DNA from: Cryptomeria japonica
Lineage: Eukaryota; Streptophyta; Pinopsida; Cupressales; Cupressaceae
DNA length: 64,000 nt
Assembly: GCF_030272615.1 (NCBI RefSeq)
Contig: NC_081412.1
Span: forward strand, 339,194,870 to 339,258,869
Reading direction: 5' to 3'
The position numbers and the translations under genes are program-made. Under the pieces are notes generated by a model that searched no databases, was not told the origin of the DNA, and saw only the letters and a program-made list of their open reading frames with translations. Each line of letters begins with the position of its first letter. The stretch's first letter is position 1. Shown here one piece after another: positions 32,662 to 47,600 of the stretch.

Positions 32662-35600
32662 GCACCAAAATTAGATTTTGATGCTATTGACTCTAGAATC
32701 AGAACTTGCATCTTGAAACCTTATTGTGCCTCCAAACATTAATTTTGATGCTTCAAATATGGGTCTTTTGAGGCACAAGCTCCGAAATGAGCTTCGAAGA
32801 GAATGATGTGCATCAAAATAGAATTTTGATGCTTTAGGCTCCATAATAGGGACTTGCTTCTTGTAACCTTGTTGTGCCTCAAAACATTGATTTTTATGTT
32901 TGCCAAAATTAGGGCTTTCAAGGCACAAGCTCTGAAATGAGGTTTTAAGAGCACGATGTACATCAAAACTACGTTTTGACACTACCGACTTTGGAATTGG
33001 GACTTGTGTCTTGAAACCTTGTTGTGCCTCCAAACATCGATATTGATGCTCCAATACTGGGGCTTTTGACGCACAATTTCTAAAATAGGATTCTAAGAGC
33101 ACAATGTGCATCAAAATTGAATTTTGATGCTACTAGCTCTAGAATCGGGGCTTGCATCTTGAAACCTTGTTGTGCCAAAAAACACTGATTTTGATGCTCC
33201 GAAACCAGGGCTTTCGAGGCACAGGCTTCAAAATGAGGTTCTAAGAGCACGATATGTGGTAAAATCAGATTTTGACGCCATTGACTCTAGAATCGGGACT
33301 TGCATCTTGAAACTTTGTTGTGCCTCCAAACATTGATTTTGATGCTCCAAAACTGGGTCTTTCCAAGCACAGGCTCCGAAATGAGCTTCTAAGAGAATGA
33401 TGTGTGTCAAAATGGATTTTTGACACTACAGGCTCCGAAAAACGGACTTGCTTCTTGAAACCTTGTTTTGCCTTCAAACACTGATTTTGATGTTTCAAAA
33501 TAGGGGCTTTCGAGGCACAAGCTCCACAGATGAGGCTCTAAGAGAACCATGTGCGTCAAAATCACATTTTGACCCTACCGGTTCCGAAATCGCGACTTGC
33601 GTCTTACAAACTTGTGCCTCCAAACACCAATTTTGATGCTCTCAAACCGGGAATTTTGAGGGACAAGCTTTTAAATAAGGTTCTAAGAGCACAATGTGCT
33701 TCAAAATCGCATTTTGACACTACCAGCTTTGGAATCGGAACTTGCGTCTTCAAACCTTGTTGTGCCTCCAAACACCAATTTTTATATTACGAAACCAGTG
33801 CGTTCGAGGTGCAAGCTTCGAAACAAGGTTCTTAGAAAATGATGTGCATCAAAATCAAATTTTCATGCTACCAGCACGAGAATCGGGACTTGCATCTTGA
33901 AACCTTGTTGTGCCTCCAAACAATGATTTCTATGTTCCAAAATCTTGGCTTTCAAGGCAAAAGCTCTGAAATGAGGTTCTCAAAGCACGATGTACTTCAA
34001 AATTGCATTTTCACACTACCGACTCTCGAATTGGGACTTGTGTCTTCAAACCTTGTTGTGCCTCCAAACACTAATTTTTATGCTCCTAAAATGAGGCTTT
34101 TGAGGCACAACCTTCGAAATGAGGTTTTAAGAACACCATGTTTGTTAAAATAGTGTTTTGACGCTATCAGCTTGAGAATCAGTACTTATGTCTCGAAACC
34201 TTGTTGTGCCTTTAAACATTGATTTTGATGTTTTGAAACTAGAGCTTTTGAGCCACATGCTCCAAAATGAGGTTCTAAGAGCACGATGTGCATCAAAATC
34301 ACAATTTGACAATACAGGCTCCGGAATAGGGACTTGCGTCTTGAAAGCTTGTTGTGTCTCCAAACACCAATTTTGATGCTTCGAAACTAAATATTTTGAG
34401 GCATAAGCTTCAAAATAAGGTTCTAAGAGCACAATGTGTGTGAAAATCAAATTTTGATGCTACCCGCTCCAAAATCAAGACTTGCATCTTGAAACCTTGT
34501 TGTGCCTCTAAATACGATTTTTATGCTCCAAAACTGGGGTTTTTGAAGCACAATTTCTAAAACAGGGTTCTAAGAGCACAATGTGTATCAAAATTCTACT
34601 GACTCTAGAATCGGGACTTGCATCTTGAAACCTTGTTCTGCCTCCAAACATTGACTTTGATGCTTGAAAACAAGGTCTTTCGATGCACAGGCTCCGAGAT
34701 GAGCTTCTAAGAGAATGATGTGCATCTAAATGGAATTTTGATGCTACAGGCTCTAGAATAGGGACTTGCTTCTTGAAATCTTGTTGTGCCTCAAAACATT
34801 GATTTTGATGTTCCAAAATCACAGCTTTCAAGGCACAAGCTCCGGATTGAGGTTCTAAGAAGACGATGTACATCAAAATTGTGTTTTGACGCTACCAACG
34901 CTCAAATTGGGACTTGTGTCCTGAAACCTTGTTGTGCCTCCAAACGATAATTTTTATGCTCCAAAAACAAGGCTTTTGAGACACAACCTCCAAAATGAGG
35001 TTCTAGGAACACCATGTTTGTCAAAATCATGTTTTGAAGCTATCAGCTTGAGAATTGGGACTTGTGTCTTGAAACCTTGTTGTGCCTTTAAACATTGATT
35101 TTGATGTTTTGAAACTCGAGCTTTCAAGCCACAGGCTCTGAAATGAGGTTCTAAGAGCATGATGTGCATCAAAATCACGTTTTGACACTAGAGGCTCCGT
35201 AATAGGGACTTGCATCTTGAATGCTTGTTGTGCCTCCAAACAACAATTTTGATGCTTCGTAACTAGAGATTTTGAGGCATAAGCTCTAAAACAAGGTTCT
35301 AAGTTGACGCTCGAAAACTAGGTCTTTCGAGGCACAAGCTCTAAAATGAGCTTCTAAGAGAATGATGTTCATCAAAATTGAATTTTGATGCTACAGGCTC
35401 CAGAATAGGGACTTGCTTCTTTAAACCTTGTTGTGCGTCCAAACGCTGATTTTGATGTTCCAAAATCAGGGCTTTCAAGGCACAAGCTCCGTAATGAGGT
35501 TCTAAGAGCACGATGTACATCAAAATTGCGTATTGACACTACCGACTCTGGAATTTGGACTTGTGCTTTGAAACCTTGTTGTGCCTCCAAGCACTAATTT

Positions 35601-38600
35601 TTATGCTCCAAAAATGAGGATTTTCAAGCACAACCTCCAAAATCAGGTTCTAAGAAAACCATGTTTGTCAAAATCATGTTTTGACGCTATGAGCTTGAGA
35701 ATCAGGACTTGTGTCTTGAAATCTTGTTGTGCCTTTAAACAATGATTTTGATGTTTTGAAACTAGAGCTTTTGAGGCACAATTTCTAAAACAGGGTTCTA
35801 AGAGAACAATGGAAATCAAAATTCAATTTTGATGCTGCTAGCATCTTGAAACCTTGTTGTGCATCAAAACACTGATTTTGATACTCCAAAACTGGGGCTC
35901 TCAAGGCACAAGCTTTGAAATGAGGTTCTAAGAGTGCGATGTGTGCCAAAATCAAATTTTGACACTATTGACTCTACAATCAGGACTTGCATCTTTAAAC
36001 CAGAGATTTTGAGGCATAACAAGCTCTAAAACAAGGTTCTAAGTTGACGCTCGAAAATCAGGGCTTTCAAGGCACAAGCTCCGTAATGAGGTTCTAAGAG
36101 CACGATGTACATCAAAATTGCGTTTTGACCCTACCGACTCTAGAATTGGGACTTCTGCCTCCAAACACTAATTTTTATGCTCCATAAACGAGGATTTTGA
36201 GGTATAACCTCCAAAATCAGGTTCTAAGAACACCATGTTTGTCAAAATCGTGTTTTTATGCTATCAACTTGAGAATCAGGACTTGTGTCTTGAAACCTTG
36301 TTGTGGCTTTAAACATCGATTTTGTTGTTTCAATACTGGAGCTTTCGAGCCACACGCTCCGAAAATAGGTTCTAAGAGCATGATGTGCATCAAAATCATG
36401 TTTTTACACTACAGGCTCCAAAATAGGGACTTGTGTCTTGAAAGCTTGTTCTGCCTCCAAAAACTAATTTTTATGTTTTGAAATCGAAGATTTTGAGGCA
36501 TAAGCTCCAAAACAAGGTTCTAAGAGCAATATGTGCGTCAAAATCAAATTTTGACGCTACTAGCTCCAGAATCATGTTTTGATGCTATCAACTTGAGAAT
36601 CGGGACTTGCATCTTGAAACCTTGTTGTGCCTCCAAACATCAATTTTGATGCTCCAAAACCGGGGCTTTTGAGGCACAATTTCTAAAACAGGGTTCTACG
36701 AGCACAATGTGGATCAAAATCGAATTTTGATGCTACTGCCGCTAGAATTGGGGCTTGCATCTTGAAACCTTGTTGTGCCTTGAAACATTGATTTTGACGC
36801 TCCAAAACTGGGTCTTTCGAGACACAAGTTCCGAAATGAGCTTCTAAGAGAATGATGTGCGTCAAAATGGAATTTTGACGCTACAGTCTCCAAAATAGGG
36901 ACTTGCTTCTTGAAACCTCATTGTACCTCCAAACACTAATTTTTATGTTCCAAAATGAGGGCTTTCAAGGCACAAGCTCCGAAATGACATTCTAAGAGCA
37001 CGATATACATCAAAATTGCCTTTTGACGCTACCGACTTTGGAACGAGGACTTTTGTCTTGAAACCTTGTCGTGCCTCCAAACACTAATTTTTATTCTCCA
37101 AAAATGAGGCTTTTGAAACACAACCTCCGAAATGAGGTTCTAAGAACACCATGTTTGTCAAAATCGTGTTTTGACGCTATCAGCTTGATAATAGGGACTT
37201 GTGTCTTGAAACTGTTGTGCCTTTAAACATTGATTTTGATGTTTTGAAAATGGACGTTTGGAGCCACACGCTCTGAAATGAGGTTCGAAGAGCACAATGT
37301 GCTTCAAAATCATGTTTTGACAATAAAGGTTCTAGAATAGGGACTTGCATCTTGAAATCTTGTTGTGCCTCCAAACACCAATTTTGATGCTTCGAAACCG
37401 AAGATTTTGAGGCATAAGCTCCAAAACAAGGTTCTAAGAGCACGATGTGCTTCAAAATGAAATTTTGACGCTACCGGCTCCAGAATCAGGACTTGCATCT
37501 TGAAAGCTTGTTGTGCTTCCAAACATCAATTTTGATGCTCCAAAACTAGGGCTTTTGAGGCACAATTTCTAAAACAGGGTTCTAACAGCACAATGTGCAT
37601 GAAAATAAGATTTTGATGCTACTGGCTCTAGAATCGGGGCTTGCATCTTGAAACCTTGTTGTGCCTCAAAACACTAATTTGAGCACGATGTGCGCCAAAA
37701 TCAGATTTTGACGCTATTGACTCTAGAATCAGGACTTGCACCTTCAAACCTTGTTGTGCCTTCAAACATTGATTTTGATGCTCCAAAAATGAGGAGTTTG
37801 AGGCACAACCTCCGAAATGAGGTTCTAAGAACACCATGTTTGTCAAAATCGTGTTTTGACTTTATCTGCTTGAGAATTGGGACTTGTGTCTTGAAATCTT
37901 ACTGTGCCTTTAAACATTGATTTTGATGTTTTGAAACTCGACATTTTAAAACCACACGCTCCGAAACAAGGTGAGCATGATGTGCATCAAAATCATGTTT
38001 TCACACTACAGGCTCTGGAATAGGGACTACATCTTGTTGTGCCTCAAAACACTAATTTTGATGCTCCGAACCGAGGATTTCGAGATGCAAGCTTTGAAAT
38101 AAGGTTCTAAGAGCAAGATGTGCTCCAAAATTAGATTTTGACGCTATTGACTCTAGAATCGGGACTTGCATCTTGAAACATTGTTGTGCCTCCAAACATT
38201 GATTTTGATGCTCCAAAACTGGGTCTTTTGAGGCACAAGCTCCGAAATGAACTTCTAAGAGAATGATGTGCGTGCGTCAAAATGGAATTTTGACGCTATA
38301 GGATCTGGAATAGGGACTTCCTTTTTGAAACATTGTTATGTCTCAAAACTTTCATTTTGATGTTCCAAAATCAGGGCTTTCAAGGCACAAGCTCCGAAAT
38401 GAGGCTCTAAGAACACCATGCTCGTCAAAATCATGTTTTGATGCTATGAGCTTGAGAATTAGGACTTGTGTCTTAAAACCTTGTTGTGCCTTTAAACATT
38501 GATTTTGATGTTTTGAAACAAGAGCTTTCGAGCCACACGCTCCGAAATGAGGTTCTAAGAGCTAGATGTGCATCAAAATCACGTTTTGACACTACAAGCT

Positions 38601-41600
38601 CCTCAATAGATACTTGCATCTTGAAAGCTTGTTGTGTCTCCAAACACCAATTTTGATGCTTTGAAACCAAAGATTTTGAGGCATAAGGTTCAAAATAAGG
38701 TTCTAAGAGCACAATATGCGTCAAAATCAAATTTTGACACTACCCGCTCTAGAATCAGCACTTACATCTTGCAACCTTTTTGTACCTCAAAACACTGATT
38801 TTGATGCTCCAAAACCAGGGCTTTTGACGCTATTTACTCTAGAATCAGGACTTGCATCTTGAAACCTTGTTGATGTGTGTCAAAATCAACTTTTGACGCA
38901 ACCAGCTCCAGAATTAGGACTTGCATCTTGAAACCTAGTTGTGCCTCCAAACATCGATTTTGATACTCCAAAACTGGGTTCTAAGAGCACAATGTGCATC
39001 AAAATTGAATTTTGATAAAATTGGCTCTAGAATCGGGGCTTGCATCTTCAAACATTGTTGTGCCTCAAAACATTGATTTTCATTCTCTGAAACCCGGGCT
39101 TTCGAGGCACAAGCTTTGAAATGAGGTTCCAAGAGCACAATGTGCGCCAAAATCAGATTTTGACGATATTGACTCTAGAATCAGGACTTGCATCTTGAAA
39201 CCTTGTTGTGCATCCAAACATTGATTTTGATGCTCCAAAACTGGGTCTTTCTAGGCACAAGCTCCGAAATGAGCTTCTAAGAGAATGATGTGCGTCAAAA
39301 TGGAATTTTGACGCTACAGGCTCTGGAATAGGGACTTGCTTCTTGAAACCTTGTTGTGCCTCCAAACACTGATTTTGATATTCCAAAATCAAAGCTTTCA
39401 AGGCACAAGCTTTGGAATGAGGTTCTAAGAGCATGATGTACACCAAAGTTGCGTTTTGATGCTACCAACTCTGGAATTGGGACTTGTGTCTTGAAACCTT
39501 GTGGTGCCTCCAAAAACTAATTTTTATTTTCCAAAAATAAGGCTTTTGAAGAACAACCTCCGAAATGAGGTTCTAAAAACACCATGTTTGTCAAAATCGT
39601 GTTTTGACGCTATCAGCTTGAGAATCCAGACTCGTGTCTTGAAACATTGTTGTGCCTTTAAACATTGATTTTGATGTTTTGAAACTGGAGCTTTCAAGCC
39701 ACACCCTGCGAAACGAGGTTTAAGAGCATGATGTGCATCAAAATCATATTTTGATACTACAGGCTCCAGAATAGGGACTTGCATCTTGAAACCTTGTTGT
39801 GCCACCAAACATCGATTTTGATTCTCTAGAACTGGGGCTTTTGAGGCACAATTTCTAAAATAGGGTTCTTAGAGCACACTGTGCATCAAATTTGAATTTT
39901 GATGCTACTAGCTCTAGAATAGGGGCTTGCATCTTGAAACCTTGTTGTGCCTCAAAACACTGATTTTGATCCTCACAAATCGGGGCTTTCGAGGCACAAG
40001 CTTCAAAATGAGGTTGTAAGAGCACGATGTTTGTCAAAATCAAATTTTGACGCTATTGACTCTAGAATCGGGACTTGCATCTTGAAACCTTGTTGTGCCT
40101 CCAAACATTGATTTTCATGCTCCAAAACTGGGTCTTTCGAGGCATAAGCTCTGAAATGAGCTTCTAAGAGAATGATGTGCATGAAAATGGAATTTTGACC
40201 CTACAGGCTTCGGAATAGGGACTTGCTTCTTGAAAATTTGTTGTGCTTCCAAACACTGATTTTGATGTTCCAAAATCAGGGCTTTCAAGGCACAAGCACC
40301 GAAATGAGATTCTAAGAGTACGATGTACATCAAATTGCATTTTGATGCTACCGACTCTGGAATTGGGACTTGTGTATTGAAACCTTGTTGTGCCTCCAAA
40401 CACTAATTTTTATGCTCAAAAAATGTAGATTTTGAGGCACAACCTCCGAAATGAGCTTCTAAGAACACCATGTTTGTCAAATTCGTGTTTGGACGCTATC
40501 AGCTTGAGAATTGGAACTTGTGTCTTGAAACCTTGTTATGACTTTAAACATTGATTTTGATGTTTTGAAACTGGAGCTTTGTTGCCACACACTCCGAAAT
40601 GAGGTTCTAAGAGCACGATGTGCATCAAAATCACATTTTGACACTACAGGCTCCAGAATTGGGACTTGCGTCTCGAAAGCTTGTTCTGCCTCCAAACACC
40701 AATTTTGATGCTTTGAAACCAAAGATTCTGAGGAGCAAGCTCCATAATAAAGTTCTAAGAGCACGATGTGTGTCAAAATCAAATTTTGATGCTACTGGCT
40801 CCAGAATCAGGAATTGCATCTTGAAACCTTGTTGTGCCTCTAAACATCGATTTTAATGCTCCAAAACTAGGGTTTTGATGCACAATTTATTATAAAGGGT
40901 TCTAAGAGCACAATGTGCATCAAAATTCAATTTTGATGCTACTGGCTCTAGAATCGGGGCTTACATCTTGAAACCTTGTGCCTCAAAACACTGATTTTGA
41001 TGCTCTAAAACTGAGGCTTTCGAGGCACAAGCTTTGAAATGAGGTTCTAAGAGCATGACATGTGCCAAAATCAAATTTTGATGCTATTGACTCTAGAATT
41101 GCGACTTGCATCTTAAAATCTTCTTGTGCCTCGAAACATTGATTTTTATGCTCCAAAATTGGGTCTTTCGAGGCACAAGTTCCGAAATGAGCTTTTAAGA
41201 GAATGATGTGCATCAAAATGGAATTTTGATGCTACAGGCTCCGGAATAGGGACTTGCTTCTTTAAACCTTGTTGTCCCTCCAAACACTGATTTTGATGTT
41301 CCAAAATCCCGACAAGCTCCGAAATGAGGTTCTAAGAGCACGATGTACATAAAAATTGGGTTTTTACACTACTAACTCTAGAATTGGGACTTGTGTCTTG
41401 AAATCCTTGTTTTACCTCCAAACACTAATTTTTATGCTCCAAAAATGAGGCTTTTGAGGCACAACCTCCGAAATGAGGTTCTAAGAACACCATGTTTGTC
41501 AAAATCATGTTTTGATGGTATCAACTTGAGAATCAGGACTTGTGTCTTGAAACCTTGTTGTTCCTTTAAACCTTGTTTTGATGCTATCAGCTTGAGAATA

Positions 41601-44600
41601 GGGACTTGCTTCTTGAAAATTTGTTGTGCTTCCAAACATTGATTTTGATGTTCCAATATGAGGGCTTTCAAGGCACAAGCTCCGAAATGAGGTTCTTAGA
41701 GCACGATGTACACCAAAATTATGTTTTGACACTACCGACTCTGGAATTGGGACTTGTGTCTTGAAACCTTGTTGTGCCTCCAAACACTAATTTTTATGCT
41801 CGAAAAACAAGGGTTTTGAGGTACAACCTCTGAAATGAGGTTCTAAGAACACCATGTTTGTCAAAATTGTGTTTTGACGCTATCAATTTGAGAATTGGGA
41901 CTTGTGTCTTGAAACCTTATTGTGCCTTTAAACATTGATTTTGATATTTTGAAACCTTATCTTTCGAGCCACACGTTCTGAAACGAGGTTCTAAAAGCTC
42001 GATGTGAATCAAAATCACATTTTGACACTACAAGCTCCAGAATAGGGACTTGTGTCTTGAAAGCTTGTTATGCCTCCAAACACAAATTTTGATGCTTTGA
42101 AACTAATGATTTTGAGGCATAACCTCCAAAATAAAGTTCTAAGAGCACGTTGTGCGTTAAAATCAAATTTTGACGCTACCGGCTCCAAAATGAGGACCTG
42201 CACCTTGAAACCTTGTTGTACCTAAACATCGGTTTTGATGCTCCAAAACTGGGGCTTTTGAGGGACAATTTCTAAAACAGGGTTCTAAGAGCACAATGTG
42301 CATCAAAATTAAATTTTGATAAAACTAGCTCTAGAATCGGGGCTTGCATCTTGAAACCTTGTTATGCCTCAAAATACTGATTCTGATGCTTCGAAATGAA
42401 GTTCTAAGAGCACGATGTGCGCCAAAATCAGATTTTGAAACTACTGACTCTAGAATTGGGACTTGCATCTTGAAACCTTGTTGTACCTCCAAACATTGAT
42501 TTTGATGCTCCAAAATTGGGTCTTTTGAGGCACAAGCTCCGAAAAGAGATTCTAAGAGAATGATATGCATCAAAAGTGAATTTTGAAGCTACAGCCTCTG
42601 AAATAGGGACTTGCATCTTTAAACCTTGTTGTTCCTCAAAATACTGCTTTTGATGCTCCGAAACCGAGGCTTTCGAGGCACAAGCTTCGAAATGAAGTTC
42701 TAAGAGCACTATGTGCGCCAAAATTAGATTTTGACGCTATTGACTCTAGAATCGGTACTTGCATCTTGAAACCTTGTTGTGCCTCCAAACATTGATTTTG
42801 ATGCTCCGAAACTGGGTCTTTCGAGGCACAAGCTCCGAAATGAGCTTCTAAAAGAATGATGTGCGTCAAAATGGAATTTTGATGCTACAGGGTCCAGAAT
42901 AGGGACTTGCTTGTTGAAACCTTGTTGTGCCTCAAAACACTGATTTTGATGCTCCAAAACGAGGCTTTTGAGGCACAAGCTCCAAAATGAGGTTCTAAAA
43001 GCATGATGTACATCAAAATTGCGTTTTGACGCTACCGAATCTGGAATTGGGACTTGTGTTTTGAAACCTTGTAGTGCCTCCAAACACTAAATTTTATGCT
43101 CCAAAAACAAGGCTTTTGAGGCACAACCTCTGAAATGAGGTTCTAAGAACACCATGTTTGGCAAAATCGTGTTTTGACACTATCATCTTGAGAATCGGGA
43201 CTTGCGTCTTGAAAACTTGTTGTGCCTTTAAACATTTATTTTGATGTTTTGAAACTGGAGCTTTCGAGCCACACGCTCCGAAACGAGGTTCTAAGAGCAC
43301 GATGTGCATCAAAATCACATTTTGACACTACAGGCTCTGGAATAGGTACTTGCATCTTGAAAGCTTGTTGTGGCTCCAAACACCAATTTTAATGCTTCGA
43401 AACCGAAAATTTTGAGGCATAAGCTCCAAAACAAGGTTCTAAGAACACGATGTGCTTCAAAATCGAATTTTGACGCTACCAGCTCCAGAATCAGGACTTG
43501 CATCTTCAAACCTTGTTGTGCCACCAAACATCGATTTTGATGCTCCAAAATTGGGGCTTTTGAGATATAATTTATAACACAGGGTTCTAAGAGCACAATG
43601 CGCATCAAAATTGAAATTAGATGCTACTGGCTCTAGAAACGGGGCTTGGATCTTGAAACCTTGTTGTGCCTCCAAACATTTATTTTGATGCTCCAAATTC
43701 TGGTCATTCAACACAGAAGCTCCAAAATGAGCTTCTAAGAGAATGATGTGCGTCAAAATGAAATTTTGATTCTTTAGGCTCTAGAATAGGGACTTGCTTC
43801 TTGTAAATTTGTTGTACCTCAAAACATTGATTTTGATGTTCGCTAAAATCAGGGCTTTCAATGCACAAGCTCTGAAATGAGGTTTTAAGAGCATAATGTA
43901 CATCAAAATTGCATTTTGATGCTACCGATTCTGGAATTAGGACTTGTGTCTTGAAACGTTGTTGTGCCTCCAAACATCGATTTTGATGCTCCAAAACTGG
44001 GGATTTTGAGGCACAATTTCTAAAACAGGGTTCTAAGAGCACAATGTGCATCAAAATTGAATTTTGATGCTACTAGCTCTAGAATCAGGGCTTGCATCTT
44101 AAAACCTTGTTGTGCCAAAAAACACTAATTTTGATGCTCTGAAACTGGGGGGTTTCGAGGCACAAGCTTCGAAATGAGGTTCTAAGAGCACGATGTGCAG
44201 TAAAATCAGATTTTGACGCTATTGACTCTAGAATCGGGACATCTTGAACCTTGTTGTCCCTCCAAACATTGATTTTGATGCTCCAAAACTGGGTCTTTCG
44301 AGGCACAGGTTCCGAAATGAGCTTCTAAGAGAATGATGTGTGTCAAAATGGATTTTTGACACTATAGACTCTGGAAAGGGACTTGCTTCTTGAAACCTTG
44401 TTGTGCCTCCAAACACTAATTTTGATGTTTCAAAATTGGGGCTTTTGTGGCACAAGCTCCACAAACAAGGCTCTAAGAGCACCATGTGCGTCAAAATCAC
44501 ATTTTGACGCTACCGCTCTGAAATCGCGACTTGGTCTTGCAACCTTGTGCCTCCAAACACCAATTTTGATACTCTCAAACCGGGGCTTTAGAGGGACAAG

Positions 44601-47600
44601 CTCCTGAATACAGTCCTAAGAGCACAATGTGCTTCAAAATCACATTTTGACACTACCGGCTCTGGAATCAGGACTTGCATCTTGAAACATTGTTGTGCCT
44701 CCAAACACCAATTTTTATATTCCGAAACTGGGGCGTTTGAGGTGCAAGCTTCGAAACAAGGTTCTAAGAGAACTATGTGCATCAAAATCAAATTTTGATG
44801 CTACCAACATGAGAATCAAGACTTGCATCTTGAAACCTTGTTGTGCCTCCAAACAATGATTTCTATGTTCCAAAATCACGGCTTTCAAGGCAAAAGCTCT
44901 GAAATTAGGTTCTAAGAGAACGATGTACTTCAAAATTGTGTTTTGACGCTACCGACTCTGGAATTGGGACTTGTGTCTTGAAGCCTTGTTGTGCCTCCAA
45001 ACACTAATTTTTATGCTCCTAAAATGAGGCTTTTGAGGCACAACCTCCAAAATGAGGTTCTAAGAACACCATGTTTGTTAAAATTGTGTTTTGACGCTAT
45101 CAGCTTGAGAATAGGTACTTGTGTCTCGAAACCTTGTTGTGCCTTTAAACATTGATTTTGATGTTTTGAAACTGGAGCTTTCGAGCCACACGCTCCGTAA
45201 CGAGGTTCTAAGAGCACGATGTGCATCAAAATCATGTTTTGACACTACAGGCTCGAGAATAGGGGCTTGCGTCTTGAAAGCTTGTTGTGCCTCCAAACAC
45301 CAATTTTGATGCTTTGAAACCGAAGGTTTTGAGGCATAAGCTCCAAAATATTCTAAGAAGATGATGTGCGTCAAAATTAAATTTTGACTCTACTGGCTGC
45401 AGAATCAAGACTTGCATCTTGAAACCTTGTTGTGCTTCCAAACATCGATTTTGATGCTCCAAAACTGGGGTTTTTGAGGCACAATTTCTAAAACAGGGTT
45501 CTAACAGCACAATGTGCATGAAAATTGAATTTTGATGTTACTGGCTCTAGAATCGGGGCTTGCATCTTGAAACCTTGTTGTGCCTGAAAACATTGATTTG
45601 AGAACGATGTGCGCCAAAATCATATTTTAATGCTATTGACTCTAGAATCGGGACTTGCATCTTGAAACCTTGTTGTGCCTCCAAACATTGATTTTGATGC
45701 TCCAAAAATGAGTTTGAGGCACAACCTCCGAAATGAAGTTCTAAAAACACCAAGGTTGTCAAAATCGTGTTTTGACACTATCAGTTTGAGAATCGAGACT
45801 TGTATCTTGAAATCTTGTTGTCCCTTTAAACATTGATTTTGATGTTTTGAAACTGGACATTCTAAACCACATGCTCCGAAACAAGGTGAGCATGATGTGC
45901 ATCAAAATCATGTTTTCACACTACAGGCTCTGGAATAGGCACTTGCATCTTGAAATCTTGTTGTGCCTCCAAACACTAATTTTGATGCTTCAAAACTGAA
46001 TAATTTTCAGGCATAAGCTCCAAACCAAGGTTCTAAGAGCACGATGTGTGTCAAAATAAACTTTTGACGCTACTGGCTCCAGAATCAGGACATGCATCTT
46101 GAAAGCTTGTTGTGCCTCCAAACATCAATTTTCATGCTCCAAATCTGGGGATTTCGAGCCACACACTCCGAAATGAGGTTCTAAGAGCACGATGTGCATC
46201 ATAATCACATTTTGACACTACAGGCTCCAGAATAGGGACTTGCGTCTTGAAAGCTTGTTGTGTCTCCAAACACCAATTTTAATGCTTCGAAACCGAAGAT
46301 TTTGAGCCAAAAGCTTCAAAGTAAGGTTCTAAGAGTACAATGTGTGTTAAAATCAAATTTTGACGCTACCCGCTCCAGAATCAGGACTTGCATCTTGCAA
46401 TCTTCTTGTGTCTCAAAACACTAATTTTGATGCTCCAAAACTGAGGCTTTCAAGGCACAAGCTTCGAAATAAGGTTCTAAGAGCATGAGGTGCGCCAAAA
46501 TCAGATTTTGACGCTATTGACTCTAGAATCGGGACTTGCATATTGAAACCTTGTTGTGCCTCCAAACATTGATTTTGACGCTCAAAAACTGGGTCTTTTG
46601 AGGCACAAGCTCCGAAATGAGCTTCTAAGAGAATGATGTGCGTCAAAATGGAATTTTGACAATACAGGATACGATATAGGGACTTGCTTCTTTAAACCTT
46701 GTTGTGCCTCCAAACACTGATTTTGATGTTCCAAAATCAGGGCTTTCAAGGTACAAGCTCCAAAATGAGGTTATAAGAGCACGATGTACATCAAAATTGC
46801 ATTTTGATGCTACCGACTCTAAAATTGGGACTTGTGTCTTGAAACAATGTTGTGCCTCCAAACACTAATTTTTATTCTCCAAAAATGAGGATTTTGAGGC
46901 ACAACCTCGGAAATGAGGTTCTCAGAAAACCATGTTTGTCAAAATTGTGTTTTGACGCTATCAGCTTGAGAATCGGGACTTGTCTCTTGAAACCTTGTTG
47001 TGCCTTTATACATTGATTTTGATGTTTTGAAACTGGAGCTTTCGAACCACACGCTCCGAAATGAGGTTCTAAGGGCACGATGTGCATCAAAATTACGTTT
47101 TGACACTGCACGCTCCGGAATAGGGACTTACATCTTGAAAGCTTGTTCTGCCTCGAAACACCAATTTTTATTCTTTGAAATCGAAGATTTTGAGGCATAA
47201 GCTCCAAAAAAAGGTTCTAAGAGCACGATGTGCATCAAAATCAAACTTTGATGCTCCCGGCTCTAGAATTAGGACTTGCATCTTTAAGCCTTTTTGTGCC
47301 TCCAAACATCGATTTTGATGCTCCAAAACTGGGGCTTTTGACACACAATTTCTAAAAAAGGGTTCTAAGAGCACAATGTGCATCAAAATTAAATTTTGAT
47401 CCTACTGGCTCTAGAATCTGGGCTTGCATCTTGAAACCTTGTTGTGCCTCAAAACACTGATTTTGATGCTCTTAAACCAGGGCTTTCGAGGAACAAGCTT
47501 CGAAATAAGGTTTTAAGAGCACGATGTGTGCCAAAATCAGATTTTGATGCTATTGACTCTAGAATCGAGACTTGCATGTTGAAACCTTGTGTTGCCTCCA

